Source: Phenylobacterium sp. J426
GTDB taxonomy: Bacteria > Pseudomonadota > Alphaproteobacteria > Caulobacterales > Caulobacteraceae
DNA length: 64,000 nucleotides
Assembly (NCBI RefSeq): GCF_024699945.1
Contig: NZ_JAJOMY010000001.1
Coordinates: 3,665,001 to 3,729,000, forward strand
Direction of reading: 5' to 3'
Of the stretch, positions 27,635 to 36,242 are shown piece after piece. A program made the position numbers and the translations under genes. The notes beneath the pieces are model-generated. The model did not search any database. It saw nothing but the letters and a program-made list of their open reading frames with translations, and was not told the DNA's origin. How positions within the stretch are numbered: the first letter of the stretch is position 1; the number at the start of each line of letters is the position of its first letter.

Positions 27635-29344
27635 GTGATCCCCACTCCGACAGCTCCGGACCGGCCGTTCCGCACCGGCGGCTTCGCCACCCTGACCGAG
27701 GCCCTGGACTTCGCGGCCGCCGGCCCGACGGGCGTCAACCTGTACGGCCTGCGCGGCGAACTGATCCTCGCCCTGCCCTACGCCGAGTTGCGCGAACGCG
27801 CCCGCGCCCTGGCGGCCCGATTCCTGGCCGCGGGCATCCAGCCCCTGGACCGGGTTGGTCTCGTCGCCGAGACGGACGCCGACTTCGTCGTCGCCTTCTT
27901 CGCCTGCCAGTACGCCCGGGTGACCCCCGCTCCGCTGCCCCTCCCGGCGCCGCTCGGCGGCCGCGAGGCCTATGTCGAGCAGATCGGCCGCATGCTGGGC
28001 TCCGCGAGGGCCGCCGCCGTGTTCGGCCCGGAGGCGCTCATCGACTGGCTCAGGGACGCCGCGGCCGCCGCCGGGACGCCCCGCGCCATGCGCGTCCAGG
28101 ACCTCCCCGAGGCGGCGCCCGTCGAGCTGACGGCGCCGCAGCCGGACGATCCTTGCTACGTCCAGTTCTCTTCGGGCAGCACGCGCAATCCCACCGGGGT
28201 GCTCTGCACTCACCGCGCGCTGATGGCCAACGCCACCGCTATCACCCGCGACGGCCTGAAGGTTGTCCCCGCGGACCGCGCCTTCTCCTGGCTGCCGCTC
28301 TATCACGACATGGGCCTGGTCGGCTTCCTGATGGCTCCGCTGGCGGCCCAGATGACCGTCGACCTGATGCCCACGGGCGCCTTCGTCCGCCGGCCGCTGA
28401 TGTGGTTGGACCTGATGTCCAAGAACAAGGCGACGGTCTCCTACAGCCCCACCTTCGGCTACGAGCTCTGCGCCCGGCGCGGCGACGGCGGCCGGGAAGG
28501 CCTCGACCTGTCGGCCTGGCGGATCGCGGGCTCGGGCGGCGACATGGTGCGGCCCGGTCCGCTGGCCGCGTTCGCCGAGCGTTTCGCCGCCACCGGCTTT
28601 TCGGAGAAGGCCTTCGTCGCCAGCTACGGCATGGCCGAGGCGACGCTCGCCTTGACCATGGCGCCGCTGGACACCGGGCTCCGCTTCGAGACGGTCGACA
28701 CCGATCGCATGGAGCGCGAGGGCGTCGCCGCGCCCGGCGAGAGCGGCCGCAGCCGCGCCTTCGTGCGCTGCGGCCCGGTGCTGCCGCTGCACGAACTGGA
28801 GGTCCGCGACGAGGCGGGCCGTGTCCTGCCCGAGCGTCGGGTCGGCCGGATCTTCGTCCGTGGCCCAAGCCTCATGCGCGAGTACTTCGGCGAGCCCGAG
28901 GCGTCGGCGCGCGTGCTTTCCGCCGACGGCTGGCTGGACACCGGCGACTTGGGCTTTCTCGCCGACGGCGAGATCGTGCCGACCGGTCGCGCCAAGGACC
29001 TGATCCTGCTGAACGGTCGCAACGTCTGGCCCCAAGACCTTGAGTGGTCTGCGGAATCTGAAATCGAAAAGCTGCGCAGCGGCGACGTCGCCGCCTTCTC
29101 AGTCGACCGCGACGCGGGCGAACAGCTGGTGGTGCTGGTGCAGGCCCGCAGCAGCGATCCCGAAGCGCGGCGCACGCTGGCGGACGACGTCGCGGCCCTC
29201 CTCCGGGCCCGTCACGGCGTGGAGGCCAAGGTCGAGTTGGTCGGGGCCCACGCCTTGCCGCAGACCTCGTCCGGCAAGCTCTCGCGCTCCAAGGCCAAGG
29301 CCCTCTACCTGGCCGGCGCCTTCGCCGCGGAGACCACGGCCTGA
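27635..29344 (+). CDS. aasR: Fatty-acyl-AMP ligase / acyl-ACP synthetase of ceramide synthesis
   Basis: Activates a fatty acid with ATP and likely loads it on the dedicated carrier protein AcpR. A 569-residue ANL-superfamily enzyme of the fatty-acyl-AMP ligase branch: core motif VQFSSGSTRNPTGV (A3-like), WLPLYHDMGLVG, FVASYGMAEATLAL, and GWLDTGDLGFLADGEI with the hinge. Catalytic Lys is in TSSGKLSRSK. GTG 27635 start. The neighbour order aasR-cerR-acpR-spt matches the ceramide genes described in Caulobacter crescentus (CC_1165 to CC_1162, from memory). Confidence 0.9.
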   Translation: MIPTPTAPDRPFRTGGFATLTEALDFAAAGPTGVNLYGLRGELILALPYAELRERARALAARFLAAGIQPLDRVGLVAETDADFVVAFFACQYARVTPAPLPLPAPLGGREAYVEQIGRMLGSARAAAVFGPEALIDWLRDAAAAAGTPRAMRVQDLPEAAPVELTAPQPDDPCYVQFSSGSTRNPTGVLCTHRALMANATAITRDGLKVVPADRAFSWLPLYHDMGLVGFLMAPLAAQMTVDLMPTGAFVRRPLMWLDLMSKNKATVSYSPTFGYELCARRGDGGREGLDLSAWRIAGSGGDMVRPGPLAAFAERFAATGFSEKAFVASYGMAEATLALTMAPLDTGLRFETVDTDRMEREGVAAPGESGRSRAFVRCGPVLPLHELEVRDEAGRVLPERRVGRIFVRGPSLMREYFGEPEASARVLSADGWLDTGDLGFLADGEIVPTGRAKDLILLNGRNVWPQDLEWSAESEIEKLRSGDVAAFSVDRDAGEQLVVLVQARSSDPEARRTLADDVAALLRARHGVEAKVELVGAHALPQTSSGKLSRSKAKALYLAGAFAAETTA

Positions 29345-30268
29345 GACTGGCCGCCGTCACCGGCGCCACCGGCTTCCTCGGCCGCCGGATCGTCCGCGCC
29401 CTGGCGGACGACGGCTGGCGGGTGCGGATCCTCGCCCGCAGAGATCCGATCGATCGGCTCTGGGCCGACCTTGAGCCGGAGGTGGTCGTGGGGGACCTCG
29501 CCGACCGGCGGGCCCTTGATGCGCTCAGCCGCGGCGCGGACGCCGTGATCCATGGGGCGGCGCTGGTGAAGGCCCGCAGCGCCGGCGAGTTCGCCGCCGT
29601 CAACCTCGAGGGCGCGCGACGCCTGGCGGAGGCATCCGTCGGGGTTCCCAACGTCGTCCTCGTGTCGAGCCTCGCCGCCCGCGAACCGCAGCTCTCGCGG
29701 TACGCCGCCAGCAAGCGGGCAGCCGAGCATGCCATGGCCGAGGTGCTGGGCGAGCGGCTCACAGTGGCTCGACCGCCGGCCATCTACGGCCCGGGGGATC
29801 GCGAACTTCTGCCTGTATTCCAGGCAGCCGACGCCCTGCCGGTGCTGCCGGTGCTGAGTCGTTCGGGCCGTGTCGGGATGATCCATGTGGAGGATGCGGC
29901 GCGGCAGGTCGCCGCGCTCGCCGGACGGCCCGCCGGTCGCCCCGTGGCGCTCAGCGACGACCGGCCCGAAGGCTACACCTGGTCCGAGCTCATGGCCGAG
30001 GCGGCCCGGGCGTGCGGGCGGACACCGCGCCTCGCCGCGGCGCCGGCCGCCCTGGTCCACTTGGCGGGAATCACAAATGATTTCAGAGCGATCTTCGGCG
30101 CGAACCCGATGCTGACCAGCGGGAAGGCGCGCGAGTTATTGCATCCGGACTGGTCCGTCGCGCCCGAGGAACGGCTGGGGGGGACTGCCCTCTCCCGTCC
30201 ACACTCTGGCGAGCGGATTCGCCGACACCGTGGCCTGGTATCGGCGCGCGGCGTGGATGAAACATTAG
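29341..30268 (+). CDS. cerR: Ceramide reductase-like NAD-dependent epimerase/dehydratase (frameshifted)
   Basis: Extended SDR expected to reduce the 3-keto group of the sphingoid base or oxidised ceramide, as CerR does in Caulobacter. The Rossmann motif GATGFLGRRIV is at the N-terminus and the active-site Tyr-X3-Lys is in SRYAASKRAAE. To include the Rossmann motif, the start must be upstream of GTG 29422; the only candidate is CTG 29341, which overlaps the aasR stop as CTGA. An extra G in the G7 run at 30177-30183 shifts the C-terminus; after correction it ends ...FADTVAWYRRAAWMKH with stop at 30268 and 308 residues. Confidence 0.87.
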
Positions 30269-30375
30269 TCGCCGTTTTGTGACGTGCGGCGCAGCGGATG
30301 GTGGAAATCCTAGGCCAACATGCTTAGGTACCGCCGCTGCGGTTGCAGTCTGTACGTACTTGGGGGGCTTGGCAC

Positions 30376-30630
30376 ATGGTGGAACTCGCGACGGATCTCA
30401 CCGTCCGCGAAGTCGCGAAGGCGGCCGAGACCGTGCTCCAGCGGCCGGTCAACGTCACCCCGGACACGGACATCGCCCGCGACCTCGCCGTCGACTCGCT
30501 CGCCCTGATGAACATCGTCATGGAGCTCGAGGACCGCTTCGACCTGTCGATCCCCCTCGACCGGCTGGCGACCGTCCAGACCGTCGGCGACCTCTCCGAA
30601 CTGATCAATACCCTGCGGACGAAGGCTTAA
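30376..30630 (+). CDS. acpR: Dedicated acyl carrier protein for ceramide synthesis
   Basis: An 84-residue acyl carrier protein. The phosphopantetheine attachment Ser is in the motif LAVDSLALMNIVMELED, where the usual DSL is present. Acidic helices surround it. It is followed after two bases by the serine palmitoyltransferase gene and is probably charged by AasR to give the acyl donor for Spt. ATG 30376 is preceded by a G-rich ribosome site at 30362-30368. Confidence 0.93.
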   Translation: MVELATDLTVREVAKAAETVLQRPVNVTPDTDIARDLAVDSLALMNIVMELEDRFDLSIPLDRLATVQTVGDLSELINTLRTKA

Positions 30631-30632
30631 GA

Positions 30633-31847
30633 ATGGGGCTGCTCGACAAGCATCTGGGCTATCGCGCCCCGTTGGAAGCCATCCGTGCGGTCGGCGCCGA
30701 TCCGTCCAACGTGCGCTTCGAGGCCATCACCTCGCCAACCGAGGGCGTGCTGAACGGCCGTCCGGTGATCCTGCTGGGCACCAACAACTACCTGGGCCTG
30801 ACCTTCGACCCCGACTGCATCGAGGCTTCGGCCGAGGCTGTGCGCCAGTGGGGCACCGGCACCACCGGGTCGCGCTTCGCCAACGGCACGTTCAAGGGCC
30901 ACGCCGCCCTGGAGCAGGCGCTCGCCAGCTTCTATGGCCGCAAGCACGCCATGGTGTTCACCACCGGCTATCAGGCGAACCTCGGGACCATCTCGGGCCT
31001 CGTCGGGCGCGGCGACCACCTGATCCTCGACGCCGACAGCCATGCGTCGATCTATGACGCAGCGAAGCTCTCGGGGGCCGAGGTCATCCGCTTCCGCCAC
31101 AACGACCCCGACGACCTGCACAAGCGCCTGCGCCGCCTCGGCGACGCGCCGGGCGGCCGGTTGATCGTCGTCGAGGGCATCTACTCCATGATCGGCGACG
31201 TGGCGCCCCTGAAGGAGTTCGTCGAGGTCAAGCGCGAGATGGGCGGCCACCTGCTGGTGGACGAGGCGCACTCGATGGGTGTGCTGGGCGAGAAGGGCCG
31301 CGGCCTGGCCGAGGCCGCCGGCGTCGAGGACGGCGTCGACTTCATCGTCGGCACCTTCTCGAAGAGCCTGGGCTCGGTCGGCGGCTTCCTCGTTTCGGAC
31401 GAGGAGAACTTCGACCTGCTGCGCATCGTCAGCCGGCCCTACATGTTCACCGCCTCGCTGCCGCCGGCGGTCATCGCTTCCACCCTCTCGGCGCTGAAGC
31501 GGCTTGAGGAAGACGCCAGCCTGCGCACCCGCCTCTCGGCCAACGCGGACCGGCTGTACGACGGCTTGCGCGACATGGGCTATTCGGTCGGCCCGCACGC
31601 CAGCCCGATCACCGCCGCCGAGATGCCCGACCAAGCGACCGCCGTCGGCATGTGGAACGCCCTGCTGCAGAACGGCGTGTACCTCAACCTCGCCATCCCG
31701 CCAGCCACGCCGGAGAACAAGTCGCTGCTGCGCTCCAGCGTCAGCGCGGCCCACACGCCCGAACAGATCGACGCTGTGCTCGCCGTGTTCGAACAGCTGG
31801 GCCAGGAGTTCGGCCTGCTGGAAGGCCGCCGCCGGGCGACCGCCTAG
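30633..31847 (+). CDS. spt: Serine palmitoyltransferase
   Basis: PLP enzyme that condenses serine with an acyl thioester to 3-keto-sphinganine, the first step of sphingolipid synthesis. 404 residues of the alpha-oxoamine synthase family: GTNNYLGL, GTGTTGSRFANGT, DADSHASIYD, the VDEAHSMGVLG Asp/His that hold PLP, and the Schiff-base Lys in GTFSKSLGSVGG. KBL/AONS-type synthases share these motifs, but the adjacent dedicated ACP and ceramide genes make Spt the clear call. AAGG precedes ATG 30633. Its stop shares CTAG with the convergent neighbour. Confidence 0.93.
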   Translation: MGLLDKHLGYRAPLEAIRAVGADPSNVRFEAITSPTEGVLNGRPVILLGTNNYLGLTFDPDCIEASAEAVRQWGTGTTGSRFANGTFKGHAALEQALASFYGRKHAMVFTTGYQANLGTISGLVGRGDHLILDADSHASIYDAAKLSGAEVIRFRHNDPDDLHKRLRRLGDAPGGRLIVVEGIYSMIGDVAPLKEFVEVKREMGGHLLVDEAHSMGVLGEKGRGLAEAAGVEDGVDFIVGTFSKSLGSVGGFLVSDEENFDLLRIVSRPYMFTASLPPAVIASTLSALKRLEEDASLRTRLSANADRLYDGLRDMGYSVGPHASPITAAEMPDQATAVGMWNALLQNGVYLNLAIPPATPENKSLLRSSVSAAHTPEQIDAVLAVFEQLGQEFGLLEGRRRATA

Positions 31848-32722
31848 CTCTTTCGGGCTTTCCGCAGGGTCCACAGCACACCGGGCGCCGCCAGGATCGG
31901 GTGGCGCTCGCGGAAGGGCGTGACCTCCAGGGCGACGCCCGTGTGCTTCTCGATCTTGTAGGCCGCATAGCGCGCCGCGCCGTCGAAGGTGAACGCGGCT
32001 TTCGCCAGCCTCGCCAGGTTCAGAGGCTTGCCAAGCGCCGAGCGCAGCGCCCAGCCCGGCAGGCCGCGCTTGTTCGGCCAGTAGGTCCCGGCCATCTCCG
32101 AGAACTCGACCCCCGCCGCGCGCCACGCCGGGCCCAGCAGGTCGGCGAACCGGCCGGCGTTCGACCCCAGCACCGCGTCGGCGCGATCGGGGCTCTCCAC
32201 CCGAAACTCGGCCGCGTAGGTCTTGCGGAACAGCGCCGTCCAATAGGCGTCTGGCGGGCCCTGCTGCGGGCCCAGCGCCGCGGCGTACCGAGAGGCCGTC
32301 TTGACCGCCTCGGCGACGGCCTGCACGACCTCCTCGTCATCCCCTGCGCTCCAGGCGATGGCCGCCGGCTGCACGAAGCGGGTCCAGATGGTGGTGTCCA
32401 GCGTGCGCCCTTCGGCCGCCTGGCGGAAAACCGACAGCGGCAGGGTGGCGGCCTTGGCCTTGAGCCCCTCGAACTCGTGGTAGCTGACCTCGGGCCAGAG
32501 CAGGCGCTCCACGGCGCCATGGAACCCCCGCCGGTGGGGCCGCCTGGTCAGTACGTAGAAGTCCAGCAGGCCCGAGAGGTCACCGGTCCTGAGCGTCGAG
32601 CCGTAGTAGAGCACCGCCACGTCCCGCGCCGGATCGGCCAACGCGGCGGCGAAGGCCCGTACGGCGTCCGGGAGCGGGCGCGCCAGTTCCCCGGCCAACC
32701 GCGCCTCCAGCGGCCCGCTCAT
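31844..32722 (-). CDS. Nucleotidyltransferase-like protein, candidate ceramide headgroup gene
   Basis: A 292-residue protein. The N-terminal LYYGSTLRTGDLSGLLDFYVL resembles the Gly-Ser and Asp-x-Asp signature of nucleotidyltransferases, and the layout (YYGS.., LDFYVLT.RP, then W..VSYHEFEGL) is reminiscent of Tam41-type CDP-diacylglycerol synthases. It is followed by two lipid-headgroup genes in the same operon. In Caulobacter a gene in this position (cpgA) is needed for ceramide phosphoglycerate; I call it the likely counterpart. It overlaps the kinase gene upstream by four bases (ATGA). A cytidylyl-transfer step is inference. Confidence 0.7.
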   Translation of the reverse strand: MSGPLEARLAGELARPLPDAVRAFAAALADPARDVAVLYYGSTLRTGDLSGLLDFYVLTRRPHRRGFHGAVERLLWPEVSYHEFEGLKAKAATLPLSVFRQAAEGRTLDTTIWTRFVQPAAIAWSAGDDEEVVQAVAEAVKTASRYAAALGPQQGPPDAYWTALFRKTYAAEFRVESPDRADAVLGSNAGRFADLLGPAWRAAGVEFSEMAGTYWPNKRGLPGWALRSALGKPLNLARLAKAAFTFDGAARYAAYKIEKHTGVALEVTPFRERHPILAAPGVLWTLRKARKS

Positions 32723-33633
32723 ACGACCACAAACTCCAGATCCGGCCCCTGCCGCACAATCAGCTCGCCGCCGGGATAGATCTCGCCGTCCAGCGTGAAG
32801 CCGCCTTCGAATGCCAGACCGATCTCCGAAACGTCGCGTCGACGGTAGCCCGCCTGTTCGAGCCAGGCGGCCTCGGATCCGGCGAGGAGCGCCGGAAGGG
32901 CCTTCGGAAGCTTCAGCGGCGGCGCTTCCACGGCTAGAACCTTGAGGCCCTCGTGCGGCGGGCCGAAGGGCTTCAGGCCCAGCGGGAACCGCTTCAGCGT
33001 CGCCGCCAGCACCAGGAACCAGTCCCGGGCCTCCGGCGCGGCGCCGCCCAGCGTCAGGGCGGCAGGCTCGCCGCGACGCCATGGGTCGTCCGCCCCACCC
33101 GCCAGCGTCCGACCGGCGGCGCTCAGGATGGTCATCACGATGGCCGCATTGTCGAAAAAGCCCAGGCCGTGGGTCTTCTGCGCCAGCTCGGTGCCTCTCA
33201 CGAAGGCGCCCATGCCGAACAGGAAGCCACGATGCTCCGGGACCGTCTCCCCGGGCCGCACCACCTCGAGGCAGGCGCGCAGCTTGCGCTTGGCCGGATC
33301 CCGCGCCGCCGCCAGCATGGCCCGGACCGGCGTGCCCAACGGCACGCCCAGGTCCAGCGCCAGCGCGTTGGTCTTGCCGTTCGGAATCACGCCGAACGTC
33401 GGCAGCCTATCGCCATAGGCCTTCGGCGCGCGGGTCAGCACGTCGCGCACCGTCCCGTCCCCGCCGTCAATCACCACCAGGTCGACGCCCGATTTCGCGA
33501 ACCAGGCCAGAGCCTCATAGAGATCGTCCGGCTTCTCCGGAACGGCCTCCAGCACGCCCGGCGGCGCGTCGGCCCGCGCCCCCGACTGGTTGCGGTGGCT
33601 CTTCAGGTTGCGGATGACCCCGGCGCGGATCAA
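32719..33633 (-). CDS. Lipid kinase, diacylglycerol/ceramide kinase type
   Basis: A 304-residue member of the DAGK catalytic family (DagK/LCB kinase). It has VVIDGGDGTVRDVL, the ATP-binding GGDGT motif, then GVIPNGKTNALALDLG. The C-terminal sandwich ends with FTLDGEIYPGGELIVRQGP, also typical. By position it should phosphorylate ceramide, as the Caulobacter ceramide kinase of this cluster does. The frame has no ATG near the core; TTG 33633 overlaps the upstream stop as TTGA and is the preferred start. Confidence 0.88.
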   Translation of the reverse strand: MIRAGVIRNLKSHRNQSGARADAPPGVLEAVPEKPDDLYEALAWFAKSGVDLVVIDGGDGTVRDVLTRAPKAYGDRLPTFGVIPNGKTNALALDLGVPLGTPVRAMLAAARDPAKRKLRACLEVVRPGETVPEHRGFLFGMGAFVRGTELAQKTHGLGFFDNAAIVMTILSAAGRTLAGGADDPWRRGEPAALTLGGAAPEARDWFLVLAATLKRFPLGLKPFGPPHEGLKVLAVEAPPLKLPKALPALLAGSEAAWLEQAGYRRRDVSEIGLAFEGGFTLDGEIYPGGELIVRQGPDLEFVVV

Positions 33634-34739
33634 CGCGCCAGCCAGGACACGACCCGGCCCTTCGGCAGCGCCATGGCTTGCACCACCTGCACCAGGTGCA
33701 CGATCAGGCAGATCGCCGTCCAGACGCCGACGAGGAACAGACCCCAGCCCGGCTGGCCGAACAGCCAAGCCAGCGTCAGGATGATCAGGTTGGGGTTCCG
33801 CCGCGCGGTGATCAGCCGGAAGAAGCTGTCGAACGGCCGCCAGCTGTGCACGTGGAAGCCGAACAGGCGCATGAACACGCCCTCCTCCACGCGCTGCAGC
33901 ACATAGCCGGCAAGTATCACGGCCAGGGTCAGTTCGGGGAACGGCGGAGGCAGGCCGACCTGGAAACAGCCGACGTACCAGGCCCACCACCAGAACGGCG
34001 GGTGGATCAGGTCGATGCCGTGGTCGAAGACATTGCCCCACTTCGACGAGGTCATGGTGGTGCGGGCGAGCTTGCCGTCCACCGTGTCCAGGAACGTCAT
34101 GACCCAGCCGGCCAGCAGGCCCCAGCCGAACTCGCCGATCCAGAACAGCCAGAAGGCCGCAAGCACCAGCAGGAAGCCGGCGAAGGTGACCATGTTCGGC
34201 GTCAGCTTGGCCTCAGCGCACCAGCGGGTGACGATCCGCGCCGGCACGGGCCATGCGTACTTCGTCACAAGATCGGTGACGCCCTTGTATGAGCCGGCGA
34301 AGGTGCGGGCTTCGATCGCGCGGACATTCTCCCGGCTCAGCTGGGCCAGCACCGGCGCTTCGCGCTTTCGCAGCGCCTCGTTGTATGCGAGCTCGTCGGG
34401 GCTCACGATCGTGAGGCCCACCGTCGGCCGACCGGCGGTGAGGTCCTGGGCGGCGGCCTCGGCCTGCCCGGCGGCGACATGGGCGGCCACCGCGCGTCCG
34501 TCGGCGGTCACCAGGACCGAGCCCGGCCGCTGAGCCAGGGTCTTCACCAGGGTCTCGTCATAGACCCAATCGCCCAGGGTGATCACCGCGGGCCGCCCGC
34601 TTGGCGGCGCCTCCACCGGCTCGACGCCCGAGCGGACGTACTGCCGCCGCAGCCGCTCGCGCGCCGTCATGCCCCACAGGCGCACGTCGCCAACGCCGAC
34701 GATCAGCCCTGCGGGCGCGGTCTTGCCCTCGGTCGTCAA
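33630..34739 (-). CDS. CDP-alcohol phosphatidyltransferase with N-terminal domain
   Basis: A 369-residue membrane enzyme that would transfer a phosphoalcohol from a CDP-linked donor. The signature D-x2-DG-x2-AR-x8-G-x3-D-x3-D is perfect (DTVDGKLAR then GNVFDHGID). About six membrane helices follow the N-terminal 150 residues, which form a soluble nucleotide-binding-like domain (WGMTARERLRRQ, VYDETLVKTL, LVTADGRAVAAHV). TTG 34739 keeps this domain whole; ATG 34670 is the alternative. First gene of a three-gene operon with the lipid kinase and nucleotidyltransferase. Likely counterpart of the Caulobacter ceramide phosphoglycerate synthase gene. Confidence 0.88.
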   Translation of the reverse strand: MTTEGKTAPAGLIVGVGDVRLWGMTARERLRRQYVRSGVEPVEAPPSGRPAVITLGDWVYDETLVKTLAQRPGSVLVTADGRAVAAHVAAGQAEAAAQDLTAGRPTVGLTIVSPDELAYNEALRKREAPVLAQLSRENVRAIEARTFAGSYKGVTDLVTKYAWPVPARIVTRWCAEAKLTPNMVTFAGFLLVLAAFWLFWIGEFGWGLLAGWVMTFLDTVDGKLARTTMTSSKWGNVFDHGIDLIHPPFWWWAWYVGCFQVGLPPPFPELTLAVILAGYVLQRVEEGVFMRLFGFHVHSWRPFDSFFRLITARRNPNLIILTLAWLFGQPGWGLFLVGVWTAICLIVHLVQVVQAMALPKGRVVSWLAR

Positions 34740-34815
34740 AGTTCGCTCGCGCCTCTCACGCAAATCGCCGGAAACTGGTACCTGCTCAGGGCCTGGAATA
34801 TTACGCGGCCCCGAT

Positions 34816-35700
34816 TTGTCCACCTTCCGCCTCGCCCATCTCTCGGACCCGCACCTGACGCCGCCCGACTCGGCGATGCGCGGCGGCGGCCTGTCCAAAC
34901 GCGTGCTCAGCCGCTTCGCCTGGCGGCGCAAGCGCCATCGGCACGATCCGGCGGTCCTGGAGACGATCGCCGCCGACGTCCGCGCCGCGCGACCCGACCA
35001 TGTCGCCGTGACAGGCGATCTCACCAATTTCGCGACGCCGGAAGAGTTCGCCGCCGCGGCGCGCTGGCTGGAACGGCTGGGCGACCCCTCCGCCGTCACA
35101 GTGAGTCCCGGCAACCACGACGCGCTGGTGTCCCGCGGAGCCCCGGCCCGCTTTGCGCCGTGGAGCCGCTGGCTGGGCGATCGTCCTGACGCGGAGTTCC
35201 CCCATATCCGCGTGCGCGGCCCGGTCGCCGTGATCAACGCCTGCTCGGCGGTCCCGACCGCACCGCACCTGGCCACCGGGGAATTGGGCTCGGCCCAGCT
35301 CCAGCGCCTCTCGGAGGCCCTCGAGGAAACGGGAGCCAAGGGCCTCTTCCGCGTCCTGCTGGTGCATCATCCGATCGCGCCCGGGCTCGTGTCGAAACGC
35401 AAATCGCTGACCGACGCCCAGGCGCTTCGTGAGCTGCTCGCCCGTCGTGGCGCCGAGCTCGTCCTGCACGGCCACGCCCACGAGGCGCTGCTGAACCGCG
35501 TCAACGGCCCCTCAGCGGCGATCCCGACGCTCGGCGTCCCGTCGGCGTCGACGCCGCCCGGTCACCACGACCCGGCCGCTCGCTGGAATCTCATCGAGAT
35601 CGCCCGGGGGGCGGACGGCTTCCAACTTCGGGTCCAGGCGCGCGGCGTGCGGGACGGTCCCGTCGTGGCGCCGCTCGGCGCCTTCACCCTGGCCGCCTAG
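34816..35700 (+). CDS. Calcineurin-like metallophosphoesterase
   Basis: A 294-residue two-metal phosphoesterase. Metal ligands appear in order: LSDPH, VTGDLTN, SPGNHDAL, LVHHPI and LHGHAHEALL. The start TTG 34816 is inferred since the LSDPH motif lies only 9 residues after it and no ATG is available. It is divergent from the CDP-alcohol transferase with a 76-base gap. In the sphingolipid context it may dephosphorylate a lipid or CDP-linked intermediate. The exact substrate is unknown. Confidence 0.85.
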   Translation: MSTFRLAHLSDPHLTPPDSAMRGGGLSKRVLSRFAWRRKRHRHDPAVLETIAADVRAARPDHVAVTGDLTNFATPEEFAAAARWLERLGDPSAVTVSPGNHDALVSRGAPARFAPWSRWLGDRPDAEFPHIRVRGPVAVINACSAVPTAPHLATGELGSAQLQRLSEALEETGAKGLFRVLLVHHPIAPGLVSKRKSLTDAQALRELLARRGAELVLHGHAHEALLNRVNGPSAAIPTLGVPSASTPPGHHDPAARWNLIEIARGADGFQLRVQARGVRDGPVVAPLGAFTLAA

Positions 35701-35792
35701 GTCCTGATGCGCGGCGGGCTTTCATGGCTGAGGCGCGGTCCCTATGATCGCGCGCCGCGGCCGCGCCGCACATCTCCAGTCATGGGTAGCTC

Positions 35793-36227
35793 GTGACCAA
35801 TCCGACGGCCCGCAAGTTCGGCTATCCGCGCAGTCTTGTCGCCGAGACCGGCTCCTGGCTGGTCCTTGTGCGCCCCCAGCAGCCGACGTTCGGCTCGCTC
35901 GTGCTTGTGTGCAAGGAGACGGCGGAGGCCTTCTCGGACCTGTCGCCGGCGGCCTTCGCCGACCTGAAGACAGCGGTCGACGGAATCGAGGCTCTGCTGC
36001 GCGACGCCGTGGGCTACGAAAAGATCAACTACCTGATGCTGATGATGGTCGATAAGGACGTGCACTTCCACGTCCTGCCGCGCTACGACGGTTCCCGTGA
36101 GTACGGCGGGAACAGTTTCCCCGACGCCGGCTGGCCAGGCCAGCCGCAACTGGCGTCCCATGTCGCCCTGGGCGAGGACGAGGCCGCGGCGTTGGCCGCT
36201 GACTTCGCCGCGCGCTGGCGCGCCTGA
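35793..36227 (+). CDS. HIT-family protein
   Basis: A 144-residue HIT-superfamily protein. The catalytic-type triad motif is present as DKDVHFHVLPRY, which has two of the usual three alternating histidines (H-x-H; the first position is Asp-Val), so it is closest to HIT hydrolases/phosphorylases but may be altered in activity. GTG 35793 start. It is followed by lptF after 15 bases in the same direction. HIT proteins act on nucleotidyl groups, which would suit clearing nucleotide-linked intermediates here. Confidence 0.78.
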   Translation: MTNPTARKFGYPRSLVAETGSWLVLVRPQQPTFGSLVLVCKETAEAFSDLSPAAFADLKTAVDGIEALLRDAVGYEKINYLMLMMVDKDVHFHVLPRYDGSREYGGNSFPDAGWPGQPQLASHVALGEDEAAALAADFAARWRA

Positions 36228-36242
36228 CCGCCGAGCGGACCT

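Noticed and set aside
27635-29344. Acyl-AMP ligase as part of a polyketide or NRPS cluster
   Set aside because: No PKS or NRPS module is nearby; the neighbouring dedicated ACP and Spt fit ceramide synthesis.
29422-30282. cerR start at GTG 29422 and end at 30282
   Set aside because: This would remove the GATGFLG cofactor motif and give an out-of-frame C-terminus; CTG 29341 and the frame-corrected stop at 30268 fit the family.
30633-31847. Spt as glycine C-acetyltransferase (Kbl) or BioF
   Set aside because: The family motifs alone do not separate these, but no threonine dehydrogenase or biotin gene is present, and the dedicated ACP and ceramide genes surround it.
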